Origin: Candidatus Aminicenantota bacterium
Lineage (GTDB): Bacteria > Acidobacteriota > Aminicenantia > Aminicenantales > Aminicenantaceae
DNA length: 13,059 bases
NCBI GenBank assembly: GCA_004378665.1
Contig: SOIA01000326.1
Location: 1 to 13,059, forward strand
Direction: 5' to 3'
The position numbers were made by a program, and so were the translations under genes. Below are positions 7,408 to 13,059 of this stretch, one piece after another. Every line of letters begins with the position of its first letter. Position 1 is the first letter of the stretch. The notes under the pieces were generated by a model. It saw only the letters and a program-made list of their open reading frames with translations. It was not told the origin of the DNA and ran no database searches.

Positions 7408-7605
7408 TTATAGCGAGGGGAAGTCAATCTGGATTAAAATCAGTAAATCGACATCCAAAGATAGCTTTTGAATTCATATGTAGAATGATCAAAGACGAAA
7501 TGAGGAGTTCCGCCTTTTTTTGATAAAAATAACGAACGTGTAGATATTTCTTGTTATTGATGCACGAAAAAGAACTTCAGTACAGTCTGTGTGTGATAAT
7601 ACCGC

Positions 7606-8589
7606 TCAGCTTACGACAATAATGATCCGGGCCAGACGGAATTTATCCGTGTTCAGCAGATGAATCGTCGCGAATTGACCATCACTCGAGATCACGACCC
7701 TGTAATCTACGTTTTCTGTCAGAGTCTTCGGTACAATTTCCACCTTCTTGATCCCAGGAAGAGTGAAATCCGCCGCTCTCAACTCAATGGTAGTCTCCTG
7801 GAGCAGGTCCAGCGTGTTTTCAAAATCTGAGTAGCCAACCGCCCCAAGCGAGCTTTTGCCAGAAGCCTTGAGACTTGTCTTGTTTCCTACAAGATAAAAA
7901 ACGGAGTTCAGCAAGGAATTCAATTTTTCGGCTTTCTCTTGGTATCGACTGAGATCTTCTTCGAGAACAGTATATCTTTCCATGAGTACTCCCGCTCTTT
8001 TTCTTACCATCATCATCTTGTCTTTGCATGCGGCCTTATGCTGCATGCCTTCGATTTCGGTCAGCGTGATCTGATTTCTCAATACGACCTTCTCAGCTTC
8101 CTTTTTTGTATCCTCGACTCTTTTCATCTTGCCCGGAGAAGCCACTGCGTCACCCTGGGAGATAAACGCTGAGTACTCTCCTTCATCACTGATATTCCCG
8201 ACCTTGAAGCCAGCGAGCAGCGAGTCATAAAGATAGGAGTTTTTCAGGATTTTCTTTGCTTCATCTTCCGGCATCCTTTTTTCTTCAGTCAGAAAGGTGT
8301 AAGCGATCTTATAGTGATTATCCCCTGCCTGAACTTCCATAGCCTCGGGAACCTTGCCCTGAAGGTCTACATTCTCTTTCTGCAGCTGCTTGATCAGGTC
8401 ATTCTTCGCGCTCAACTCCCTCTGCAGCTCCTCAATTCTCGCCTGTTCTGTAGTTTGTTCGCCTTCCTGTCCTGCTGCTTCTCCTTCCTCACCGCCTCCG
8501 CATGAGACTAAAAATAATGATCCCAAAACCAGAGTCACGGAAAGACCAAGAACCAGTGAATTTTTCATGAGAATTCTCGCTCCTTTCAT
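7606..8589 (-). CDS. Coiled-coil lipoprotein of unknown function
   Basis: A 327-residue predicted lipoprotein. The hydrophobic stretch (about 12-28) ends in LFLVSC with Cys30 as the probable lipidated residue, followed by a flexible GGGEEGEAAGQEGEQ linker. Residues about 47-75 (ARIEELQRELSAKND..., heptad-like) form a coiled coil, and about 155-235 is a second long helical, charged region (KKEAEKVVL, ERYTVLEEDLSRYQEKAEK). The C-terminal part (about 255-327) looks beta-rich (IKKVEIVPKTLTENVDYRVV). The layout suits a periplasm-facing structural or scaffold protein; I recognise no enzyme motif. Two in-frame starts are possible, at 8589 and 8568, each with its own SD; the longer one has the stronger SD (AAGGAGGG). 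It has its own promoter matches upstream, and the kinase gene follows 328 bases downstream. Confidence 0.78.
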   Translation of the reverse strand: MKGARILMKNSLVLGLSVTLVLGSLFLVSCGGGEEGEAAGQEGEQTTEQARIEELQRELSAKNDLIKQLQKENVDLQGKVPEAMEVQAGDNHYKIAYTFLTEEKRMPEDEAKKILKNSYLYDSLLAGFKVGNISDEGEYSAFISQGDAVASPGKMKRVEDTKKEAEKVVLRNQITLTEIEGMQHKAACKDKMMMVRKRAGVLMERYTVLEEDLSRYQEKAEKLNSLLNSVFYLVGNKTSLKASGKSSLGAVGYSDFENTLDLLQETTIELRAADFTLPGIKKVEIVPKTLTENVDYRVVISSDGQFATIHLLNTDKFRLARIIIVVS

Positions 8590-8601
8590 AATTCCCTCCT
8601 T
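8580..8601 (-). promoter_or_regulatory. Two SD sites serving two alternative starts of the lipoprotein gene
   Basis: On the minus strand AAGGAGGG (complement of 8594-8601) lies 4 bases before the ATG at 8587-8589. The first codons of that frame then contain a second SD, AAAGGAG (complement of 8580-8586), 11 bases before the in-frame ATG at 8566-8568. The gap between the second SD and second ATG holds the perfect 10-bp palindrome GAGAATTCTC (8569-8578). Both products keep the lipobox. Confidence 0.5.
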
Positions 8602-8697
8602 AGTTAAAATAAACCACAGGATAAGTTGTATATGTAACTTTTTTTAAAGTGAGATAAATACCCAAATCCATTTTATTAGAACCCTGGGAGTGGAGTC

Positions 8698-8727
8698 ATT
8701 ATAGCACAATCTCTCTTCCACTCGCAA
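8698..8727 (-). promoter_or_regulatory. Candidate sigma70-type promoter for the lipoprotein gene
   Basis: On the minus strand a perfect TATAAT (complement of 8698-8703) is preceded, at 18 bases, by TTGCGA (complement of 8722-8727; 4 of 6 matches). Upstream is AT-rich and could act as an UP element. Transcription from near 8691 gives a leader of about 100 bases before the ATG at 8589. Confidence 0.5.
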
Positions 8728-8759
8728 TTAAACTCAATTAAAAGGAATTGCTTTTCATT

Positions 8760-8786
8760 TTTATAAAAAAAATTAGGCTTTGTCAA
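8760..8786 (-). promoter_or_regulatory. Second, upstream promoter candidate for the lipoprotein gene
   Basis: A perfect TTGACA (complement of 8781-8786) is followed by TATAAA (complement of 8760-8765) at a short 15-base spacing. The hexamers are good but the spacing is poor, so activity is doubtful. It may act in tandem with the nearer promoter. Confidence 0.25.
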
Positions 8787-8988
8787 ATATCTTTTAATAA
8801 AAAAATTCAGGCTCAGATCTCAACATCAAGCATTTACTCATATATTTTCTCGCATTTCCCACACTGACCTACTCTGGCAAGCGAAAGCGTTATTGTCAAT
8901 TTGAGAGGTCTTCGGTACACATAATTATTTTTCGGAGCTCCAGATATTCCTTGCTGTTCGAGAATCACCATCAGTGAATCAGGCATTT

Positions 8989-10374
8989 TTACTTTCGGAA
9001 TTTTTTTATGAACTCTTCGACCTCTGGCACACCCCCTTGATAAATAAGATAGCCATTGTAAGGTTCACGCTCCGTGATATCGTCTTGAATGGGAGTCAAC
9101 ATAATTTCCTTCACTTTTTCGGGATCATCCGTTTGACCCAGAGCCCAACCCAATTTTATGTAAGCCACCTCAGGCAACATGTTTTCTGCGGGAATAATCC
9201 CTTTAGCCAAAAGGTCTCTACCTGTCTCATAAACATGCATATGAACATAACCCCATAAAGTCTGGACAGTCATGTATATGGCCACGTTATTTGCGACAGC
9301 TTTTTCAATAGCAGTATAAAGCGGTTTATTGACATGTCCAAGCCCGGTGCCTGCAATCACAATTCCCTTGTATCCGTTATCCACCAGCGAATTGATGATA
9401 TCTGGTTTCATGTTGGGGTAGTAGAAGACAATGGACACTTTTTCCTCAAAATAAGGCAATATTTTGACTTTCCTGTCTTTTCTCCTTTGATTGTAGGAAT
9501 CTTTCATATGCACGAGACTATCTCTTGTGACTTTGGCCACGGGAATATCACCAACGGTCCTGAAGGTGGATCGGTACGAAGAGTGCATTTTCCTTACCCT
9601 TGTTCCCCTATGGAGAAATCCGTATTCATCTGATGTCGGCCCAAACATACACACAAGCACTTCTGCAATGTCCGAATGACCGGCAGCGTAAGCCGCATGC
9701 ATTAAATTCAAGGCCGCGTCTGAACTCGGCCTGTCAGAGGAACGTTGGGAGCCCACAAGGACAATCGGTACAGGAGGATTCTGAATCATGTATGTGAGTG
9801 CTGCTGCGGTATGGTGGAGCGTGTCCGTCCCATGGCCGATAATGATTCCATCTGTTCCTTTTTCAATCTCTTTTCCGATAGCAACTGCGAGGATTTTATA
9901 TTCATCAGGTCCCATGTTTTCACTGAATACGGCGAACAGCTTTTCCGTTGTTATGTTGCAAATATCAGCAAGCTCAGGGACAGCTCCGTACAGCTCTCCG
10001 GGTGAAAAGGCAGGAATAACCGCTCCTGTCCTGTAATCTAAACGAGAAGCTATCGTTCCCCCTGTCCCCAAAAGCTTCACATTGGGTTTATCATCAGCGT
10101 AAGGAAATTCTCTTTCTTTGATTTTATATTTAGCTTCTTTATAACCAAATTCTTTTATTGATGTTACAGTATCAACACTGATTCCAATATTATAGCCTGA
10201 GCTGATTTTGAGGACGATGTGTCTGTCATCGTCGTTTTCCGAGCGGGGCAGGATTGTCCCTTTGAAGAGTCCCCGTGTGGTATCAATCTCGACTTGACTC
10301 CAGACTCTCGTTTTGAATTTTTGCAGTACCGCAAGAGCTCGGCCTTTGTAACCTTGAAGGACATTTTTTTTCAT
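8989..10374 (-). CDS. gatD: Glutamyl-tRNA(Gln) amidotransferase subunit D (asparaginase-type glutaminase subunit)
   Basis: A 461-residue GatD. Residues about 8-75 form the GatD-specific N-terminal beta domain (YKGRALAVLQ, ISSGYNIGI). An L-asparaginase-type domain follows, with TGGTIAS (104-110; catalytic Thr107), HGTDTL (181-186; Thr183 and Asp184) and RKMHSSYR with Lys262, matching the Thr-Thr-Asp-Lys active site of the family. GatD releases ammonia from glutamine or asparagine; the ammonia passes to GatE, which amidates Glu on tRNA(Gln). The N-terminal domain and the overlap with gatE rule out a plain L-asparaginase. Its ATG (10372-10374) overlaps the gatE TGA in an ATGA junction, and no SD precedes it, so translation probably depends on coupling. 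The length is near that of archaeal GatD. It is cytosolic. This subunit type is classically archaeal, which is unexpected beside genes of bacterial style. Confidence 0.93.
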   Translation of the reverse strand: MKKNVLQGYKGRALAVLQKFKTRVWSQVEIDTTRGLFKGTILPRSENDDDRHIVLKISSGYNIGISVDTVTSIKEFGYKEAKYKIKEREFPYADDKPNVKLLGTGGTIASRLDYRTGAVIPAFSPGELYGAVPELADICNITTEKLFAVFSENMGPDEYKILAVAIGKEIEKGTDGIIIGHGTDTLHHTAAALTYMIQNPPVPIVLVGSQRSSDRPSSDAALNLMHAAYAAGHSDIAEVLVCMFGPTSDEYGFLHRGTRVRKMHSSYRSTFRTVGDIPVAKVTRDSLVHMKDSYNQRRKDRKVKILPYFEEKVSIVFYYPNMKPDIINSLVDNGYKGIVIAGTGLGHVNKPLYTAIEKAVANNVAIYMTVQTLWGYVHMHVYETGRDLLAKGIIPAENMLPEVAYIKLGWALGQTDDPEKVKEIMLTPIQDDITEREPYNGYLIYQGGVPEVEEFIKKFRK

Positions 10375-12371
10375 GTTTTCGTTCTCGGAATTCCAGTCTT
10401 GTATGTATTTTCTACGATTTTTTTCAATTCAGCCAGGGAAATATTTCCCAGGGCTGATTTTCTGAGCTCTCCCATTATCCAGTGGATTCCGGCATCTTTA
10501 TTTCGTGACTTATTGATCTCCTTAAATTTTTTCTTGAGAACAGGGATTTCGTTTATTATATCTTCCTTCGGGATTTGTTTAAAATCAATCGCGGTCAATA
10601 TCGATGCAAAGTCCTTTTTGGAATTCCGGACAACAAAAGGAATCATAATTTTGGCAAGAGCAAAATTTATTTTTCCCTGTTTAAGAAATTTGATCAATTC
10701 ATAGATCTTCTCATAACTGAAATCAGAAGAATGGGCATGCCTTCCTTCAATATATTTTAAATCGTGCCCGAACAGAGTGCCTGCAAATTTTGGATCAACT
10801 CCCAGTTCTTCAATGAGTTTCTCGATTACGGGAACAAGATTATTCCTCAGAATATAGTTATAGGTGTCCTCCGGGATCTTCCATTTTCGAAGCTGCTCAT
10901 AACGCTCATGGATTTCCACGGGAAGATTTTTTTTCAACTGGTTAATATGATCTTCCTTCAAAGGGATAGGTTCTGAATCCGTATCCGGATACATACGGTC
11001 AGGACCGGGCAAGACCCGTTCGAAGATCGTTGTTCCGTCTTCCAGTGATTTTCGGCTTTCATTGGGCACTCTCTCGAAGGCCATCTTGCATCTTTCTTCA
11101 ATCGTTTCCAGGGCTGTGGGGATATCGTCAGCAGGTCCCCAGATGATGAGCTGTGCATCATTCGGGTTTGAGTTCATCATATCCTTTATTTTATGGAGGT
11201 GAGCATCTGGAAAGATTTGTTCGATCTGTTCAGAATGGAGAAGATTGGGCTTTTCTATACAGGCAATGACTTTCAGCCTGTCGCTCAATTCATTGGCAAA
11301 TGTTTTTCCCGGTTGAGTAAAATGGGAAAGAATACCTCTGAACCCCGGAAGGTTTACAGCAACAATCTTATACTTATTTTCTTTTGCCAAGATTGAAGGC
11401 TCAGAGATAAATTCAATGTCTTCGGGATTTAAAAATTTATGTTGGATTTTCCAATTGTCCGGATTTTTTACCTTCTTATTCAGGATTCGTCTTATCTTTA
11501 ATAATGCCCACTGACGGAAAACCTCATTGTGGGTGATCTCAGGAATCCATTTGTTATGGGATACACCTTTGATTTCAACGCGTGTTCCACCCCTGCAGCT
11601 AACGTTGACGTCCTCTCTTCCGGCCCCGATTCCTGTCCGGACTTTTCCGGTGCTCCTGTTCAGAAACCGGATATACTCGGCACCCTCCCTCACCTCATCG
11701 GGATTGGCAAAATCCGGATAGGTGACTGTTTCAATAAGAGGTATCCCTAGCCTGTCGGTTTGATAAGTCCTGACATGTCCGACATCCGAGACTTCGCGGC
11801 AGGAATCTTCTTCGATGCTCAACTGAATCAAACGGACTCTTTTATTCCTCAGCCGGATCTCTCCCTCAACTCCAAGGATGGCTGTTCTCTGGAATCCGGT
11901 GGGAATACTGCCGTCTAAATACTGCTTCCGAGTGATGTGGACTTCCCCCACTATGTTCAATTTGCTTAAAAGAGCGATCTCCAGGGCAATGTCAAGAGCC
12001 TGCTTATTAATGGGAAAGGGAGGAGTGTCATCGATATCATACGTGCAGGCAGTTTCGTTCTTGATCCTGTAGATTATTGTTTTTCTTGTTTTAAACTCCA
12101 TCAAGGCTGTACCATCATATTCACCGAGCTCGCTCAGAGTAGGCCTCATGTGTCTGATTATTTCAGCATCATAATCGTCATATTTGTTATAGATTCTTGC
12201 CGGACAATTGCAGAAAAGCTTTTTTTCTGTCTTAAGTTGCTGGTGAACCTCTAATCCAGCTTTGAAGCCCACTCGGTCATAATCCGCTTGAGTGGCCTTG
12301 TGAAGAGGCACGTATCCGACAGCACTTTTAGTCTTCTGATAATTATCTCTGGGACTGAAATTTCGCTTCAT
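10371..12371 (-). CDS. gatE: Glutamyl-tRNA(Gln) amidotransferase subunit E
   Basis: A 666-residue GatE, the kinase/amidase subunit that phosphorylates Glu on misacylated Glu-tRNA(Gln) and amidates it with ammonia from GatD. The GatB/GatE cradle domain shows GLEVHQQL (39-46), CNC (54-56), YQTDRLGIPLIETVTYPD (203-220) and GREDVNVS (251-258). Residues about 300-420 form the AspRS-like insertion that separates GatE from bacterial GatB. PGPDRMYPDTDSEPI (455-469) follows. The C-terminus is the helical plus YqeY-like tail, with MGELRKSALGNISLAELKKIVEN near 633-655. Archaeal GatE is about 620-635 residues; the excess is mostly an N-terminal stretch of about 30 residues. The ATG at 12371 has no SD. 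A TAAAAT (complement of 12388-12393) is close enough to give an almost leaderless message, but no good -35 accompanies it. gatE comes first and gatD follows by a 4-base overlap. Confidence 0.94.
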   Translation of the reverse strand: MKRNFSPRDNYQKTKSAVGYVPLHKATQADYDRVGFKAGLEVHQQLKTEKKLFCNCPARIYNKYDDYDAEIIRHMRPTLSELGEYDGTALMEFKTRKTIIYRIKNETACTYDIDDTPPFPINKQALDIALEIALLSKLNIVGEVHITRKQYLDGSIPTGFQRTAILGVEGEIRLRNKRVRLIQLSIEEDSCREVSDVGHVRTYQTDRLGIPLIETVTYPDFANPDEVREGAEYIRFLNRSTGKVRTGIGAGREDVNVSCRGGTRVEIKGVSHNKWIPEITHNEVFRQWALLKIRRILNKKVKNPDNWKIQHKFLNPEDIEFISEPSILAKENKYKIVAVNLPGFRGILSHFTQPGKTFANELSDRLKVIACIEKPNLLHSEQIEQIFPDAHLHKIKDMMNSNPNDAQLIIWGPADDIPTALETIEERCKMAFERVPNESRKSLEDGTTIFERVLPGPDRMYPDTDSEPIPLKEDHINQLKKNLPVEIHERYEQLRKWKIPEDTYNYILRNNLVPVIEKLIEELGVDPKFAGTLFGHDLKYIEGRHAHSSDFSYEKIYELIKFLKQGKINFALAKIMIPFVVRNSKKDFASILTAIDFKQIPKEDIINEIPVLKKKFKEINKSRNKDAGIHWIMGELRKSALGNISLAELKKIVENTYKTGIPRTKT

Positions 12372-12790
12372 TTTTTGGCAGTCTACTATTTTAACAAAAA
12401 CACATCACTTTGAAAGAGTCAAAATGTACCATGTTCAAAGATATTTTTCGAGGGGTGAATAAAGAAACTTTATTTCAGATATTCTGACACTATTGGATTT
12501 AGTTTAAGAGTGATTGAAATAATCCATTTCTCATAGAAAGGCTTTAAGTATATCGAGTTATTTCCTGGAAATTTCTTTTGTGCCTCATTTTGGCATTCAC
12601 TTGGCGAAAATTTCAGAGTGAATAAAGTAATTATTTTAAAGGGCTGCAGGACCAGGAAAAAAGGAAAGCTTTGGGATTTCCTGTTTGCTTAACTGTAATT
12701 TATTGGAAATAAGCCAGTTCGAAATTCAGGGAGATTGGCGTTTTCATTCTGACACACTCATCTTCTCTTTAATTTAACCTAAAATACAAT
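12372..12790. other. Intergenic region upstream of gatE with duplicated 10-mers
   Basis: These 419 AT-rich bases separate the TPR gene from gatE and hold no recognisable gene. GTGAATAAAG occurs at 12455-12464 and 12618-12627, ATTCTGACAC at 12481-12490 and 12746-12755, and TTTCAGA at 12473-12479 and 12611-12617. A perfect 7-bp stem with a 3-base loop lies at 12458-12474 (AATAAAG/CTTTATT). Inverted arms CTTTGAA (12408-12414) and TTCAAAG (12434-12440) lie nearer gatE, and CAGGAAA (12653-12659) with TTTCCTG (12677-12683) nearer the TPR gene. None forms a standard terminator. No strong sigma70 promoter for gatE was seen. Confidence 0.5.
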
Positions 12791-13059
12791 TTATATATCG
12801 CCAAATTTTCTTAAATTGTATTTGTATCTCTCTTCCTGTTTCCTGACAATCTTCTGGAAACGCGGGTCATTACGCAGGCTGTCATAAAAAGGATTTTTCG
12901 TGAGATAACGATAATGATAAGGATATGATTTTGTTTTTTCCAATCCTTTAGCTATCGCATATTCAATATTTTGAATGGCCTCATCTTTCATGCCCAGGAT
13001 GGAATAGACGTTTGACAGGAGGCTTGAGAAATAAACAGGCTGCTTTATCTTGTTTATGA
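12791..13059 (-). CDS. TPR-type protein, C-terminal fragment (runs off the right edge)
   Basis: The frame ending at TAA (12791-12793) stays open to the right edge, giving 88 codons. The Met at 12991 is internal: 22 further sense codons precede it (INKIKQPVYFSSLLSNVYSI...). The helical stretch with LSNVYSILGMKDEAIQNIEY is a TPR-like unit. The tail has NPFYDSLRNDPRFQKIVRKQ and ends NLRKFGDI. This tail form is common at the end of kinase-TPR or TolB-TPR proteins in Acidobacteriota- and Aminicenantes-like genomes, and the kinase at 4491-7277 ends in a related way (DLEPLREYPPFQELL). The missing N-terminus may hold a kinase or other sensor domain, but that cannot be seen here. Confidence 0.75.
   Translation of the reverse strand, partial: INKIKQPVYFSSLLSNVYSILGMKDEAIQNIEYAIAKGLEKTKSYPYHYRYLTKNPFYDSLRNDPRFQKIVRKQEERYKYNLRKFGDI

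Larger units (their letters stand above)
7278..7605. other. Intergenic region between the coiled-coil lipoprotein gene and the kinase gene
   Basis: These 328 bases separate two minus-strand genes. They hold a candidate promoter (7337-7365) for the kinase and a nested inverted repeat (7375-7407) directly upstream of it. The remainder (about 7410-7605) is AT-rich, with no protein-like frame or RNA gene that I can see. No T-tract hairpin was seen after the lipoprotein stop at 7606. Confidence 0.55.
8590..8988. other. Intergenic region between gatD and the lipoprotein gene
   Basis: These 399 bases follow the gatD stop and precede the lipoprotein start, all on the minus strand. The half nearer the lipoprotein is very AT-rich and holds two tandem promoter candidates (8698-8727 and 8760-8786). 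The half nearer gatD (about 8800-8988) has no recognisable gene. A T-run on the minus strand around 8797-8805 is not preceded by a convincing stem, so I do not call a gatD terminator. Confidence 0.55.

Noticed and set aside
8790..8830. Minus-strand T-run as the gatD terminator
   Set aside because: The AGATCT-centred sequence before it is an imperfect palindrome with no room for a loop, and it lies about 160-190 bases after the gatD stop.
8940..8988. Imperfect inverted repeat GAATCAC / GTGAATC just after gatD
   Set aside because: It has an internal mismatch and no following T-run, so it is not usable as terminator evidence.
8989..10374. Plain L-asparaginase in place of GatD
   Set aside because: The extra N-terminal beta domain, the length of 461 residues and the overlap with gatE fit GatD, not a free asparaginase.
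10371..12371. Bacterial GatB in place of GatE
   Set aside because: GatB is about 480 residues and lacks the AspRS-like insertion seen here at about 300-420; the partner is GatD, not GatA and GatC.
12791..12991. Stand-alone 66-residue protein starting at 12991
   Set aside because: The frame is open upstream to the window edge and the upstream codons continue a TPR-like helix, so this is the end of a larger gene.

Overview
The window looks like a chromosomal segment from an uncultured bacterium. The bacterial signs are Shine-Dalgarno (SD) sequences on several genes, sigma70-like promoter matches, two lipoprotein signal peptides, a Tat signal peptide, and a Ser/Thr kinase with a TPR tail plus the end of a second TPR protein. 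This mix (zinc-ribbon/kinase/TPR proteins, short TPR proteins ending in a FYDSLRNDPRFQ-type tail, moderate GC) recalls candidate phylum Aminicenantes (OP8) or relatives near Acidobacteriota. That placement is an inference from gene style, not a phylogenetic result. No mobile element, CRISPR array, tRNA or rRNA is visible.

Layout. Left edge, minus strand: the first 31 codons of a lipoprotein. It is divergent from a plus-strand block at 440-4414. That block holds a HAD-family phosphatase, an adenylate-kinase-like protein overlapping the HAD stop codon, an unrecognised 218-residue protein with a ParB-like glycine/arginine motif, and, after a 131-base gap with its own candidate promoter and a strong SD, a Tat-exported FAD oxidoreductase of the phytoene-desaturase/carotenoid-isomerase type. 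Everything from 4491 to the right edge is on the minus strand: a 928-residue membrane Ser/Thr kinase, a coiled-coil lipoprotein, the gatE-gatD pair, and the C-terminal end of a TPR protein.

How the genes work together. gatE and gatD overlap by ATGA and encode both subunits of the tRNA-dependent amidotransferase that converts Glu-tRNA(Gln) to Gln-tRNA(Gln). This GatDE enzyme is classically described as archaeal, so its presence in a bacterial-looking neighbourhood is the most notable point here. The HAD and adenylate-kinase-like genes are probably translationally coupled and may act on related phosphorylated substrates. The kinase, the coiled-coil lipoprotein and the TPR protein fit envelope signalling or scaffolding, but each seems to be its own transcription unit. 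Four intergenic stretches of more than 300 bases (94-439, 7278-7605, 8590-8988, 12372-12790) hold candidate promoters and small inverted repeats but no recognisable RNA gene. No convincing intrinsic terminator was found by eye.
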